Source of the DNA: Pedococcus cremeus
GTDB lineage: Bacteria; Actinomycetota; Actinomycetes; Actinomycetales; Dermatophilaceae
Direction of reading: 5' to 3'
Assembly (NCBI RefSeq): GCF_900111375.1
Contig: NZ_FOHB01000003.1
Span: forward strand, 1-64,000
Length of the DNA stretch: 64,000 bases
Below, one piece after another: positions 23,104 through 32,598 of this stretch. The position numbers and the translations under genes are program-made. A model generated the notes under the pieces. The model did not search any database. It was not told where the DNA came from and saw only the letters and a program-made list of their open reading frames with translations. Positions within the stretch are counted from its first letter, which is position 1, and each line of letters begins with the position of its first letter.

Positions 23104-24309
23104 ATGTCTGACCGTCCCACCTCTGTGATCGTCGCGGGCGCGCGAACCCCGATGGGCCGACTGCTCGGCTCGCTCAAGGGCTTCTCCGGCGCCGACCTCG
23201 GCGGGTTCGCCATCAAGGGCGCCCTCGAGAAGGCGGGCGTCAGCCCCGAGCAGGTCGACTACGTGATCATGGGTCAGGTGCTGCAGGCGGGCGCCGGCCA
23301 GATCCCCGCCCGCCAGGCCGCGGTGAAGGCCGGTATCCCGATGAGCGTCCCGGCGCTGACCATCAACAAGGTCTGCCTCTCCGGCATCAACGCCATCGCC
23401 ATGGCCGACCAGATGATCCGCGCGGGCGAGTACGACATCGTCGTCGCCGGCGGCCAGGAGTCGATGACCAACGCCCCGCACCTGCTCGAGAAGTCGCGCG
23501 AGGGCTACAAGTACGGCGATGTCACGGTGCGCGACCACATGGCCTACGACGGCCTGTGGGACGCCTTCACCGACCAGGCCATGGGCGCCCTGACCGAGAC
23601 CGCCAACACCGGCGACGTCGCGTTCACCCGCGAGGAGCAGGACGAGTTCTCCGCCCGCAGCCACCAGCTGGCGGCCAAGGCCTGGAAGGACGGCCTCTTC
23701 GACGACGAGGTCGTGCCCGTCGCCATCCCGCAGCGCAAGGGCGACCCGATCGAGTTCAAGTCCGACGAGGGCATCCGCGCCGACACGACGGCCGACTCGC
23801 TCGGCAAGCTGCGCCCGGCCTTCGCCAAGGACGGCACCATCACCGCCGGTTCCGCCTCGCAGATCTCCGACGGCGCGGCCGCCGTCGTCGTGATGAGCAG
23901 GGCCAAGGCCGAGGAGCTGGGCCTGTCCTGGATCGCCGAGATCGGGGCCCACGGCGTCGTCGCCGGTCCGGACTCCTGTCTCCAGCAGCAGCCGGCCATG
24001 GCCATCGAGAAGGCCTGCGCCAAGGAGGGCATCAGCCCCGCCGACCTCGACCTCGTCGAGATCAACGAGGCGTTCGCCGCGGTCGGCCTGGCCTCGGCCA
24101 AGATGCTCGGCCTCGACCTCGACAAGATCAACGTCAACGGCGGCGCCATCGCGCTCGGCCACCCGATCGGCATGTCCGGGGCCCGCATCGCGCTGCACCT
24201 CGCGCTCGAGCTGAAGCGCCGCGGTGGCGGTCTGGGCGCCGCAGCGCTGTGCGGCGGCGGCGGCCAGGGCGACGCCCTCATCGTCCGCGTCCCGAAGCAG
24301 AACGGCTGA
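23104..24309 (+). CDS. Acetyl-CoA C-acetyltransferase (thiolase)
   Basis: A 401-residue thiolase II. The nucleophilic Cys91 lies in [10 protein letters not shown], the His pair partner in [10 protein letters not shown], and the second catalytic Cys in C-G-G-G-G-Q-G-D-A near the C terminus. It interconverts two acetyl-CoA with acetoacetyl-CoA, or works in degradation of branched or short fatty acids. GGAGG is eight bases before the chosen ATG; an upstream in-frame start would lack one. It is followed after two bases by meaB, which links it to propionyl/methylmalonyl-type or C4 acyl-CoA metabolism. Confidence 0.95.
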   Translation: MSDRPTSVIVAGARTPMGRLLGSLKGFSGADLGGFAIKGALEKAGVSPEQVDYVIMGQVLQAGAGQIPARQAAVKAGIPMSVPALTINKVCLSGINAIAMADQMIRAGEYDIVVAGGQESMTNAPHLLEKSREGYKYGDVTVRDHMAYDGLWDAFTDQAMGALTETANTGDVAFTREEQDEFSARSHQLAAKAWKDGLFDDEVVPVAIPQRKGDPIEFKSDEGIRADTTADSLGKLRPAFAKDGTITAGSASQISDGAAAVVVMSRAKAEELGLSWIAEIGAHGVVAGPDSCLQQQPAMAIEKACAKEGISPADLDLVEINEAFAAVGLASAKMLGLDLDKINVNGGAIALGHPIGMSGARIALHLALELKRRGGGLGAAALCGGGGQGDALIVRVPKQNG

Positions 24310-24311
24310 CC

Positions 24312-25274
24312 TTGGCCGCTCGCACCGTCGACGTCCCTGCCCTGGTCGATTCGGCCAGGGCAGGCTCGCCCCGGGCCGTCGCGCGCCTGATCTCCCTCGT
24401 CGAGGACCATCATCCGGCCCTGCGTGAGGTCATGGCCGCGCTCGCGCCCCACAGCGGCAACGCCCACATCATCGGCATCACCGGCTCGCCCGGGGTCGGC
24501 AAGTCGACCAGCACCAACGCGCTGGTGGCCGCGTTCCGCGCCCGCGGCAAGCGGATCGGCGTGCTCGCCGTCGACCCGAGCTCGCCGTTCTCCGGCGGTG
24601 CGCTGCTCGGCGACCGCGTGCGCATGCAGGACCACGCGCTCGACCCCGACGTCTACATCCGCTCGATGGCCAGTCGTGGCCACCTCGGCGGACTGTCGTG
24701 GACCACGCCGCAGGCCCTGCGCGTGCTCGACGCCGCCGGCTGCGACGTGATCCTCATCGAGACGGTCGGCGTGGGGCAGTCCGAGGTCGAGATCGCGGGC
24801 CTCGCCGACACCACCCTCGTGCTGCTCGCCCCGGGCATGGGTGACGGCATCCAGGCGGCCAAGGCGGGCATCCTCGAGATCGGCGACATCTTCGTCGTCA
24901 ACAAGGCCGACCGCGAGGGCGCCGACGCCACCGTGCGCGACATCCGCCACATGATCTCCCTCGGCGACCGCACGGAGCCAGGCCTGTGGCGACCGCCCGT
25001 CCTCAAGACCGTCGCGGCCAAGAACGAGGGCATCGACGAGGTCATGGAGGCCCTCGACAAGCACGTCGCCTGGATGGAGAAGACCGGCACCCTGCGCGAC
25101 CGCCGGGTGCGGCGTGCCGGCGACGAGATCGAGTCCATCGCCCTGCAGCAGCTGCGGGCGCGGATGGGTGACCTGCGCCACGGCAACGGCGTCGACGAGC
25201 TCGCCGCCGACGTCGTGGACGGCAGGACCGACCCGTATGCCGCCGCCGACCAGGTCGTGGCCGCGCTGGCCTGA
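24312..25274 (+). CDS. meaB: MeaB/ArgK GTPase, chaperone of B12-dependent acyl-CoA mutase
   Basis: A 320-residue G3E-family P-loop GTPase. Walker A is G-S-P-G-V-G-K-S-T near residue 60, followed by VDPSSPFSGGALLGDRVRM, the I-E-T-V-G-V-G-Q-S-E switch and the N-K-A-D base-recognition motif. MeaB proteins guard the cobalamin cofactor of methylmalonyl- or isobutyryl-CoA mutase. The TTG start two bases after the thiolase stop gives the family's N terminus. The mutase itself is normally adjacent; here the only mutase subunit lies 10 kb downstream. Confidence 0.93.
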   Translation: MAARTVDVPALVDSARAGSPRAVARLISLVEDHHPALREVMAALAPHSGNAHIIGITGSPGVGKSTSTNALVAAFRARGKRIGVLAVDPSSPFSGGALLGDRVRMQDHALDPDVYIRSMASRGHLGGLSWTTPQALRVLDAAGCDVILIETVGVGQSEVEIAGLADTTLVLLAPGMGDGIQAAKAGILEIGDIFVVNKADREGADATVRDIRHMISLGDRTEPGLWRPPVLKTVAAKNEGIDEVMEALDKHVAWMEKTGTLRDRRVRRAGDEIESIALQQLRARMGDLRHGNGVDELAADVVDGRTDPYAAADQVVAALA

Positions 25275-25345
25275 GCGCCGCCAGCACCGCTGGCACCGCT
25301 TGTACCGCCAGCACCGCTGTCACCGCGGGCACGCCTGGCACCGTG
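25275..25345. repeat. Degenerate tandem repeat after meaB
   Basis: Six or seven imperfect copies of a nine-base word close to GCACCGCTG, running from the meaB stop into the gap before the kinase gene. No hairpin or gene is evident within it. Confidence 0.6.
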
Positions 25346-25368
25346 CATGAGCGGGACCTGTGGAGATG

Positions 25369-25379
25369 AACCCTTTGCC
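25369..25379 (+). promoter_or_regulatory. AACCCTTTGCC element upstream of the Ser/Thr kinase
   Basis: The same 11 bases occur at 27812-27822 before the acetyltransferase gene, and a shorter relative (AAAACCCT) at 29405 before the ABC permease. Here it lies ten bases before a TAGGGT (25390-25395) that could be a -10 element. It could be a regulator or sigma-factor site. Confidence 0.3.
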
Positions 25380-25450
25380 CGGTTCCCCGTAGGGTGGGTG
25401 GTCGGTCGGGCGGTCTCCATCGCCGCCCGCACGGTCACAGAGAGGACTCC

Positions 25451-27061
25451 ATGGACCCGCAGGTCGTCGCCGGTCGTTACGAGGTGCGCCGCGCCATCGG
25501 GCGTGGGGGCATGGGCACCGTGTGGCTCGCCCGCGACAACCGGCTCGGCCGCGACGTCGCGATCAAGCAGATCGGTGCGTTGCCGGGGGAGTCCGCCACC
25601 GAGACCCGCCGGGCCATGCGCGAGGCGCGCTCCGCCGCGGCCCTCAACCACCCCAACGCCGTCGCGGTCTACGACGTGGTCGACCACGAGGGTGCCCCGT
25701 GGCTGGTCATGGAGTACGTCGAGGGCGAGACCCTCGCCGACGTCATCGCCCGCGAGGGCGCCCTCGACCCGCGCCGGGTTGCCGACATCGGCTCGCAGCT
25801 CGCCTCGGCCCTGTCGCGGGCCCACGAGCGCGGCATCGTGCACCGCGACATCAAGCCCGGCAACGTGCTCATCGACCGCTCGGGCCGGCCCAAGATCAGC
25901 GACTTCGGCATCGCCCGCGGCCTCGGCGACGAGGCGCTCACGCAAACCGGGTTCGTCACCGGCACGCCCGGCTACCTCTCGCCCGAGCTGGCCCGCGGCG
26001 AGGACCCCGACGCAGCGTCCGACGTGTGGGCGCTCGGCGCCACCCTCTACGCCGCGGTCGAGGGCCACCCGCCCTTCACGCCCCGCTCGAACCCCATCGC
26101 GCTGCTGCAGGACATCGCCCGCGGCGAGCCCGAGCCCATGCAGCTGGCCGGTCCCGTGGGCGGCGCCATCGAGGCGATGATGGCCAAGGACCCGACAGCG
26201 CGTTGGGACATGGCCACCGCGGCCGACCGCCTCGGCCGGGTGTCCCGGGGCGACAACACCCTCACCCTTCCCGCGGCCGGCGCCGCGGGTGCGGCCGCCA
26301 CCACGGTGCTGCCCACCACCGACGAGCCGACCCAGGCGATGGCCACGCCGGTGCCCGACCCCATCACGCCGAGCACACCCACTCCGGTCCCGCCGTCCGG
26401 CGACGACGAGCGGTATGCCGCACCGGCCGCTGCCGCGGCATACGGCGCCTCCCAGCCGGGTCCGGGGACCCGTGACGTGGAGGAGCGCCGCAGCGGCACG
26501 CGCCGGTGGGTGCCCGTGCTGCTGGCCCTGCTGGTGCTCCTCGGGCTCGGCGGCTTCTACCTCGCCTCGCAGGGCAACGACAAGCCCGGCGGCGCGACGC
26601 CCGCGGCCACGACGTCGACCAGCAGCAAGCCGCGCAAGACCACGCAGTCCCAGAGCCCGAGCAAGGAGCCAAGCACCAGCAGCTCCTCGTCGTCCTCGTC
26701 GTCGTCGTCGTCGACGACCAGCGAGACGACGACCACGAAACCCCAGGGCAAGAGCGACCAGCAGGTCGCAAAGTTCGTCCGCGACTACTTCAAGGACGTC
26801 ACCAAGAACCGCGACAAGACCTGGGCGCAGCTCACGCCGGAGTACCAGAAACGGATGGGTGGCCGGCCCGCCTACGACGGGTGGTGGAGCACGGTCGACT
26901 CGGTCAAGGTGAGCGACCTCCAGGCCGACGCCGCCGACGGCACCGTGACCGCGGTGCTGACGTACGACATGAAGAGCGGCACGTCCTCCACCGAGCGGCA
27001 CCAGATCACCGTGGTCGAGGGTGGCGACGGCTTCCTCATCGCCGACGACCGCCGCGCCTGA
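25451..27061 (+). CDS. Membrane Ser/Thr protein kinase (PknB-like, no PASTA)
   Basis: A 536-residue receptor-type kinase. The N-terminal kinase domain (about 10-265) has G-R-G-G-M-G-T-V, the ATP lysine Lys39, H-R-D-I-K-P-G-N at 131-138 with catalytic Asp133, D-F-G at 151-153 and G-T-P-G-Y-L-S-P-E. A Pro/Ala/Thr-rich juxtamembrane stretch leads to one transmembrane helix near 355-375. Outside, a Thr/Ser linker with about 13 consecutive Ser precedes a small folded domain (about 440-536) that resembles NTF2/DUF4878-like lipoprotein domains rather than PASTA repeats. It should phosphorylate cytoplasmic proteins in response to an external signal. AGAGGA precedes the ATG. Confidence 0.92.
   Translation: MDPQVVAGRYEVRRAIGRGGMGTVWLARDNRLGRDVAIKQIGALPGESATETRRAMREARSAAALNHPNAVAVYDVVDHEGAPWLVMEYVEGETLADVIAREGALDPRRVADIGSQLASALSRAHERGIVHRDIKPGNVLIDRSGRPKISDFGIARGLGDEALTQTGFVTGTPGYLSPELARGEDPDAASDVWALGATLYAAVEGHPPFTPRSNPIALLQDIARGEPEPMQLAGPVGGAIEAMMAKDPTARWDMATAADRLGRVSRGDNTLTLPAAGAAGAAATTVLPTTDEPTQAMATPVPDPITPSTPTPVPPSGDDERYAAPAAAAAYGASQPGPGTRDVEERRSGTRRWVPVLLALLVLLGLGGFYLASQGNDKPGGATPAATTSTSSKPRKTTQSQSPSKEPSTSSSSSSSSSSSSTTSETTTTKPQGKSDQQVAKFVRDYFKDVTKNRDKTWAQLTPEYQKRMGGRPAYDGWWSTVDSVKVSDLQADAADGTVTAVLTYDMKSGTSSTERHQITVVEGGDGFLIADDRRA
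26689..26718 (+). repeat. TCG/TCC microsatellite encoding poly-Ser
   Basis: Short run of Ser codons, ending in consecutive TCG triplets, inside the extracellular linker of the kinase. Replication slippage here would change linker length in steps of one residue without a frameshift. Confidence 0.8.
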
Positions 27062-27139
27062 CCACCGCGGGCCGCCCGGTCACCGTCAGACACGGTCACG
27101 GTCAGGCAAATGCCGGCGACAGGCGCGCCGGCCGGTCGC

Positions 27140-27145
27140 TACGGT
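27140..27145 (+). promoter_or_regulatory. Leaderless -10 element for the RimJ-type acetyltransferase
   Basis: TACGGT, eight-base spacer, ATG. No ribosome-binding site is seen. Confidence 0.45.
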
Positions 27146-27153
27146 CTGCGGCC

Positions 27154-27765
27154 ATGAGCAGCACCCCCAGCGCAAGCCCCTTCGCCGCCAAGCCGACCCT
27201 GACCGGCGTGCGCGCCCTGCTGCGGCCCTTCGTCGGCGACGACGTGGCCGCGATGGCCGAGGCGATCGCCGACCCCGAGGTGGGCAGGCTGACCGGCAGC
27301 GTCCACAGCAGCAGCGTCGCCCCCGACGAGGGGTTCGACAAGCAGCGGCTGCGCCAGTGGTACGGCTCCCGCGCCGAGCAGCCCGACCGGCTCGACCTCG
27401 CCATCGTCGACCGCGAGACGGGTGAGTGCGTCGGCGAGGTGGTGCTCAACGAGTGGGAGCCCGAGAACGCCTCCTGCAACTTCCGCATCCTCATCGGCCC
27501 GCGCGGGCGCGACCGCGGGCTCGGCACCGAGGCCACTCGCCTCGTGCTGGCCCACGCCTTCGAGACCATCGGCCTGCACCGGGTCAGCCTGGAGGTCTAC
27601 GGCTTCAACCCCCGCGCCCGGCGGGCCTACGAGAAGGTCGGTTTCGTGCACGAGGGCGTGCGCCGCGACGCGCTGCGCTTCGACGGGGAGTGGGTCGACT
27701 CCCACCTGATGTCGGTGCTCGCCCCGGAGTGGGAGCTGCACCGCGGTCGCCCGCACCTGCCCTGA
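27154..27765 (+). CDS. GNAT acetyltransferase, RimJ/RimL type
   Basis: A 203-residue N-acetyltransferase of the RimJ/RimL group (Acetyltransf_3). It shows the opening L-R-P-F-V-G-D-D, the acetyl-CoA loop R-G-R-D-R-G-L-G-T-E-A and the late H-R-V-S-L-E-V-Y-G-F-N-P-R-A-R-R-A-Y-E-K motif, followed by G-F-V-H-E-G-V-R-R. Members acetylate ribosomal protein N termini, antibiotics or amino acids; the substrate here is unknown. It probably has its own leaderless promoter. Confidence 0.88.
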   Translation: MSSTPSASPFAAKPTLTGVRALLRPFVGDDVAAMAEAIADPEVGRLTGSVHSSSVAPDEGFDKQRLRQWYGSRAEQPDRLDLAIVDRETGECVGEVVLNEWEPENASCNFRILIGPRGRDRGLGTEATRLVLAHAFETIGLHRVSLEVYGFNPRARRAYEKVGFVHEGVRRDALRFDGEWVDSHLMSVLAPEWELHRGRPHLP

Positions 27766-27811
27766 GCGCGTGCCTCAGCCCGTGAACGTGTCACGGCGGA
27801 GCAGGACCGAA

Positions 27812-27822
27812 AACCCTTTGCC
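27812..27822 (+). promoter_or_regulatory. AACCCTTTGCC element upstream of the double acetyltransferase
   Basis: Identical over 11 bases to the element before the Ser/Thr kinase gene and preceded by GACCGAA. It ends 26 bases before the start codon. Confidence 0.3.
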
Positions 27823-27848
27823 GCGCACATCGCGCCGGCCGGACACTC

Positions 27849-28940
27849 GTGGGCATGGCTGTGACGACCACGCCCCGCACGGGGTCCTCGACCGTTTCCG
27901 GACCGGGCCGCTCCGACCACCCCGGGACGGGTGTCGTCGTGCGCGCGCTCGACCTCGCCGATGACGCCGAGATCGCTGCGGCCCACGCCGCGCGGGTCGC
28001 CTCGTGCCGCTACCAGCGACCGTGGGCCAAGACCTGGTCGCTGCGGGAGATGGCGGTCCAGCTGCGGTCGGAGAACTCCGTCGAGCGCCTGGAGCCTTAC
28101 GTCGCGCTCGTCGACGGGCACGTCGCCGGGATGGCCCTGTTGTGGTTCCCCCTCCTGGACAACACGCACTTCACCTGGGCCGAGGTCGACGTCGATCCGG
28201 CCTGGCGTCACCGCGGCGCCGGCACCGCCCTCGCCGAGCGCCTCGCGGAACGCACCGCCGCCGCCGGCCGCCGAACGGTCCTCGTCGAGGTCAACGTCCC
28301 CGATGACGAGCGCGAGAACCACCCCCACGTCCGGTTCGCCCGGCGTCACGGGTACTCCTACGCCAACACCGAGGTCCGCCGCATCCTCGACCTGCCCCTC
28401 GACCCGGCGCGCCTGGAGGCGCTCGCGGCCGGCGCGGCACCCCGCCACGAGGGATACCGCGTCGAGTCCTTCGTGGGCGGCCTGCCCGAGGAGCTGCGCG
28501 AGTCCTACTGCGCCTGCTGGAACCAGCTCGCCGTGGACGCCCCGACCGGGGAGATCGACTTCGAGGAGGAGGCACTCGGCCCGCAGACCTATGCCGAGGA
28601 GCTCGGTCGACTGGAGCAGCAGGGGCGCACGATGCTGCACACCGTCGCCATCGCACCCGGTGGCGAGGTCGTGGCGTACAACGACCTCGTGGTCAGCGCC
28701 GACGACCCGGACGAGGTCATGCAGTGGGGGACCCTCGTGCGCCGCGAGCACCGGGGCCACCGGCTCGGCATGGCGGTCAAGGTGCGCGGCTTGCAGGAGC
28801 TGGCGCGGTTCGCGCCGCAGGCCCGGAGGATCCAGACCTGCAACGCCGAGCAGAACGCCCACATGGTCGGCGTCAACCTCGAGCTCGGCTTCCGCAAGGT
28901 GGAAGTGCTCCTGTCCTACCAGCGACACCTCGACGACTGA
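27849..28940 (+). CDS. Double-GNAT acetyltransferase
   Basis: A 363-residue protein made of two GNAT folds. The N-terminal one (about 30-180) has [14 protein letters not shown] as its acetyl-CoA loop; the C-terminal one (about 195-363) has [15 protein letters not shown] and the closing [11 protein letters not shown] motif. The layout resembles mycothiol synthase MshD, but the sequence belongs to a broader actinobacterial group of unknown substrate. GTG is used; an ATG two codons later is equally possible. Confidence 0.85.
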   Translation: MGMAVTTTPRTGSSTVSGPGRSDHPGTGVVVRALDLADDAEIAAAHAARVASCRYQRPWAKTWSLREMAVQLRSENSVERLEPYVALVDGHVAGMALLWFPLLDNTHFTWAEVDVDPAWRHRGAGTALAERLAERTAAAGRRTVLVEVNVPDDERENHPHVRFARRHGYSYANTEVRRILDLPLDPARLEALAAGAAPRHEGYRVESFVGGLPEELRESYCACWNQLAVDAPTGEIDFEEEALGPQTYAEELGRLEQQGRTMLHTVAIAPGGEVVAYNDLVVSADDPDEVMQWGTLVRREHRGHRLGMAVKVRGLQELARFAPQARRIQTCNAEQNAHMVGVNLELGFRKVEVLLSYQRHLDD

Positions 28941-29043
28941 CCGAGCGGCGGGGCGACCCATCCGGCGGCACCACACCACCGGGGCGGGTGGGGGCGGCAG
29001 CGGCGTGTGGCGCACCGAGGGCACGGGGCTGGGCCGCACGGCA

Positions 29044-29049
29044 TACGGT
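29044..29049 (+). promoter_or_regulatory. Leaderless -10 element for the thiamine-binding protein gene
   Basis: TACGGT, six-base spacer, ATG. It overlaps a GTATGCCG octamer (complement at 29039-29046). Confidence 0.5.
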
Positions 29050-29055
29050 GGGCGC

Positions 29056-29364
29056 ATGCTCGTCGCCTTCTCCGTCGCCCCGTCCGTCGCCTCCGACTCC
29101 ACCGGCTCGGTCAGCGAGGCCGTCGCCGCCGCCGTGAAGGTGGTCCGCGACTCCGGCCTGCCGAACCGCACCGACTCGATGTTCACGACCCTGGAGGGGG
29201 AGTGGGACGAGTGCATGGCCGTGGTCAAGCGCGCGGTCGACGCCGTGGCCGCGTACGGCCCCCGGGTGAGCCTGGTGCTCAAGGCCGACATCCGCCCCGG
29301 CCACACCGGTGAGCTGACCGGCAAGGTCGAGCGGGTCGAGGCCCTCCTGGCCGACCAGTCGTAG
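29056..29364 (+). CDS. MTH1187/YkoF-type thiamine-binding protein
   Basis: A 102-residue ferredoxin-like alpha/beta protein of the DUF77 (MTH1187) family. Typical features are the opening [25 protein letters not shown], the [11 protein letters not shown] motif and the C-terminal [12 protein letters not shown]. Relatives bind thiamine or hydroxymethylpyrimidine; the biological role is not settled. Its own promoter and a short hairpin after the stop suggest a single-gene unit. Confidence 0.88.
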   Translation: MLVAFSVAPSVASDSTGSVSEAVAAAVKVVRDSGLPNRTDSMFTTLEGEWDECMAVVKRAVDAVAAYGPRVSLVLKADIRPGHTGELTGKVERVEALLADQS

Positions 29365-29365
29365 C

Positions 29366-29379
29366 GAGCCGCACGGCTC
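29366..29379 (+). terminator. Short hairpin after the thiamine-binding protein gene
   Basis: GAGCCG pairs with CGGCTC around a two-base centre, beginning two bases after the stop codon. Weak on its own. Confidence 0.3.
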
Positions 29380-29435
29380 CCGATCGTTGCCGGACCGTGG
29401 CCGGAAAACCCTCACGCGGAGGACACCGGCCCCCC

Positions 29436-29441
29436 TAGGGT
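29436..29441 (+). promoter_or_regulatory. Likely -10 element of the ABC operon
   Basis: TAGGGT about 40 bases before the GTG start. An AAAACCCT word lies 23 bases upstream, related to the elements at 25369 and 27812. Confidence 0.35.
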
Positions 29442-29481
29442 GTGCCTGTTCCGTGGGGGAGACCGAAGGAGAGATGTCGGC

Positions 29482-32400
29482 GTGTGGGCGGCGATCCGGT
29501 ACCGGCGCGCGCAGGCACTCGTGCTCGTGCTGCTCTCAGCGATGGTCGCCACCTGCGCCGTCGTCGCCCCGCTCTACCAGCGCGCGCTCCAGCAGGGCCA
29601 GCTGCGCCAGGCGGTCAGCCAGGCCGACGTGGTCGACACCGCGCTCGTGGTGCGGGCGGGTCGCAGCCAGTCCAACCCCGACTTCCGCAGCGGTGACCTC
29701 GCCCGCAGCGTGCCCGCCTCGCTGACGGGGCTCTACGGCCGGGGCGTGGGGCAGATGTCGCAGCCCCTGGACGTGGTGCCCCGCAAGGGACTGAAGTCCT
29801 CGCCGCTGACGCTCCTCGCCCGCGACCGGGTGTGCGAGCACGTGCGCGTCACGGCCGGCCGGTGCCCGACGGCGCCCGGTGAGGTCATGGTCTCGACCAA
29901 GGACCTCAAGGCGTGGTCCTGGCCGCTGGGCACCACCTTCACGACCGCCATCCCCGGCAGCGACTCGGCCGGCCCGGTCAAGCTCGCCACCCTGAAGGTG
30001 AGCGGCGCCTACGAGGTCGAGCCCGACCCGGCGTACTGGATGACCGAGCAGCTCGACGGCAAGTCGGGCACCTTCATCACGGTCGGCCAGGAGATCGTCC
30101 CGGCCGTCGACGACTTCGTCACCGCCGAGAGCACGTTCACGACCGACTGGCGCGAGGCCCAGGCCACCCTGACCCTGCCGCTGAAGCGGGCTCTGTTCAC
30201 CCTCGACAACCTCGACCGCATCTCCGCAGTCCTCGCCCACCCCGGCAACGCCTCCGGCGGGGTGGCAGGGGCCCTGGTGAGCACCCAGCTGCCGACCGTG
30301 ATCGAGGGCCTGCGGGTGGGCCAGTCGCGCCTCGGGGTCATCGTCCCGCTGCTCATCGCCCAGCTCGCGCTCCTGGCCGTGGCCATCCTGCTCCTCGTCG
30401 CCCAGGCGGCCGTGGAGCAGCGCCGGCCCGAGGTCGCCCTGGCCCGCCTGCGCGGTCGCAGCCGGGAGGGCGCGGGCCGGCTCGTCATGGGCGAGCTCGC
30501 CCTCACCGCCGCCCTGGGGATGCCGGTCGGCTTCCTGCTGGCCGTGCTGGTGACGAGCGTGGTCCGGTGGACCGTCCTGCCGCCGGGGGTGCCGTTCGAG
30601 GTGCCGTGGCAGGCGTATGCCGCGGTCGGGCTCGCCGCGGTCGCCTGCGCCGGAGCGATCTGGCTGGCCGCACGCCCGGTGCAGCGCCTCACCGTCTCCT
30701 CGCTCCTGCGCCGGGTGGCGCCCGAGCGGTCGCGGGCCATCGGGGTCGTCGACCTGCTGGCCGTCGCGCTGGCCGCGTTCGGCATCGTCGGGCTCGCGAC
30801 CCGCACCCTCGACGGGCCGCTCGCCCTCCTCACCCCGACGCTGATCGCCCTGGCGGCCGGGCTCGTCGTCGCGCGGCTGGTCGTCCCGGCCGCCGCAGCG
30901 GCCGGTCGCGGCTTCCAGCGGCGAGGTCGCATCGGGCCCGCGCTCGCGGCATACGGGCTGGAGCGCCGGCCCGGTCCGCGCAAGGTGGTCACCGTGGTGA
31001 GCGTCGCCGTCGCGCTCACCGTGTTCGCGGCCAACGCCGTCGCGGTGGGCGACCGCAACTGGCAGGCGCGCGCGGAGGTGCGCAGCGGCGCCCCGCTCTC
31101 CCTCGAGACCGACAGCCGCAACCCCGCCGCCCTGCTCACCGCGGTGCGCCGCTTCGACGCCGACGGGACCCGCGCGACGCCGGTGGCCGTCGTGCGCCGG
31201 GTCGACCCCGGGTCGACCGCCACGCTCGCCGTCGTGTCGCGGTCGCTGGCCGACGTGGCCTACGAGCCCGCCGGCCAGCGCTACCGGGTGGCGGCGCTGG
31301 CCCCGCCCCAGGTGCCCACCGTCGCGCTGAAGGGGAGCCGCGTGACGGGCCGCATCTCGTGGGACCTCACGGCGCCCGAGTCCGACGTCGTCACCCTGCC
31401 GCCGGGCCAGTCCGGGAAGCCGCGCCCACCGGCGGAGGTGGAGCCCCCCGGCGAGCCCTCGGAGCTGCGCCTGTCGGTCACGACGCCGGGCGGCCAGCGG
31501 CTCACCCGGGTCATCGCCTCGGTGCCGTTGCGGGGCAGGGGATCGGCGGTGCTGGACGCGCCGCTGCTCTGCCCGGACGGGTGCCGGCTCGACGGCCTCG
31601 AGTTCCGCAAGACCGACCCGGTCGCCAGCCAGGTGTCCGGCACCGTGACCCTCACCGGCCTGGGCGTGGACGGCCGGTCGCTGGACGTCGGGTCGCCGAG
31701 ACAGTGGAACGCGTTCGTGCCCACCACGGCGGGGGCGCCGGACCGCCTCGACGCCAAGCAGGGGACCGCTCACGACAGCCTGGTGCTCGACCTCGTGAGC
31801 ACCGGGTTCTCCCTGGCGCTGACCCACGCCGACGTGCCGGCCGTCGTGCCGGGGCTGCTGGCCGGGGCCGTCCCGCCGGGCGGCACGCCCGCCTCGTTCG
31901 ACGCGGCCGGCCTCAACGGCGCACCCATCCGGGTCTCCTCCGCGCAACACGTCGACGCCCTGCCGGTGCTCGGCGCCAAGGGGGTGCTCGTCGACTACGA
32001 GACGCTCGCCCGCCTCGGCGGCACGCTGGCCGACACCGGCAGCCTCTCGGTCTGGCTGCGGGACCCCGGCGACGTGGCCGCGGTGAGCAAGGCGCTGGCG
32101 CAGAGCGGAATCGGCGTGACCAACAGCCGCAGCTACGCCCAGGCCAAGGAGCAGCTCGACCAGTCGGCGTCCGCCCAGGGCCTGCGCCTGGCCGTCTTCA
32201 CCGGTGCCATGGGGATCCTGCTCGCCGCCCTGGTGGTCATCGTCATGACCGTGACGGGTTGGCGCACGGTGGCCCGCGACCTGGCCGCGCTGCACATGTC
32301 GGGCCTGCGGCTGTCGGTGCTGCGTGGCGCGCTGGTGCGCGAACAGGTGGTGCTCGTGCTGCTCGGCTCGGCGGTGGGCCTGGTGTGCGGAGCGGTCAGC

Positions 32401-32598
32401 TCGGTGCTCGCCATGCCTCTGGTCCCGCTCTTCGACGACACGGCCGACCCCGTGCCGGCCCTGCAGCTGGCTCCGGCCGTGGGGGCTGCGGCGGGCGCGG
32501 CCCTGCTCGCCGCCCTGGTGCTGGTCGTCGTCGGCTGGCTCTGCGCGCGGGGTGCCGGTCGCCGGGTCAGCCTGCAACGCGTGAGGGAGAGCCTGTGA
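29482..32598 (+). CDS. FtsX/MacB-type ABC transporter permease
   Basis: A 1038-residue integral membrane protein with two FtsX units. The first has a membrane helix at about 9-29, a large external domain (40-285), then three helices (288-315, 340-365, 375-395). A pair of helices near 430-480 and another near 512-530 precede a second external domain (540-885), closed by three helices near 890-920, 945-970 and 990-1015. This long architecture fits export or envelope-remodelling permeases that work with MacB-type ATPases. The GTG start is set by AAGGAGAG nine bases upstream; the frame upstream of it is not similar to the family. Its stop overlaps the first ATPase gene (GTGA). Confidence 0.9.
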   Translation: MWAAIRYRRAQALVLVLLSAMVATCAVVAPLYQRALQQGQLRQAVSQADVVDTALVVRAGRSQSNPDFRSGDLARSVPASLTGLYGRGVGQMSQPLDVVPRKGLKSSPLTLLARDRVCEHVRVTAGRCPTAPGEVMVSTKDLKAWSWPLGTTFTTAIPGSDSAGPVKLATLKVSGAYEVEPDPAYWMTEQLDGKSGTFITVGQEIVPAVDDFVTAESTFTTDWREAQATLTLPLKRALFTLDNLDRISAVLAHPGNASGGVAGALVSTQLPTVIEGLRVGQSRLGVIVPLLIAQLALLAVAILLLVAQAAVEQRRPEVALARLRGRSREGAGRLVMGELALTAALGMPVGFLLAVLVTSVVRWTVLPPGVPFEVPWQAYAAVGLAAVACAGAIWLAARPVQRLTVSSLLRRVAPERSRAIGVVDLLAVALAAFGIVGLATRTLDGPLALLTPTLIALAAGLVVARLVVPAAAAAGRGFQRRGRIGPALAAYGLERRPGPRKVVTVVSVAVALTVFAANAVAVGDRNWQARAEVRSGAPLSLETDSRNPAALLTAVRRFDADGTRATPVAVVRRVDPGSTATLAVVSRSLADVAYEPAGQRYRVAALAPPQVPTVALKGSRVTGRISWDLTAPESDVVTLPPGQSGKPRPPAEVEPPGEPSELRLSVTTPGGQRLTRVIASVPLRGRGSAVLDAPLLCPDGCRLDGLEFRKTDPVASQVSGTVTLTGLGVDGRSLDVGSPRQWNAFVPTTAGAPDRLDAKQGTAHDSLVLDLVSTGFSLALTHADVPAVVPGLLAGAVPPGGTPASFDAAGLNGAPIRVSSAQHVDALPVLGAKGVLVDYETLARLGGTLADTGSLSVWLRDPGDVAAVSKALAQSGIGVTNSRSYAQAKEQLDQSASAQGLRLAVFTGAMGILLAALVVIVMTVTGWRTVARDLAALHMSGLRLSVLRGALVREQVVLVLLGSAVGLVCGAVSSVLAMPLVPLFDDTADPVPALQLAPAVGAAAGAALLAALVLVVVGWLCARGAGRRVSLQRVRESL

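Noticed and set aside
29536-32577. 1013-codon open frame opposite the ABC permease
   Set aside because: Antisense shadow with His/Gln/Arg-rich composition; the permease has membrane helices and a good start.
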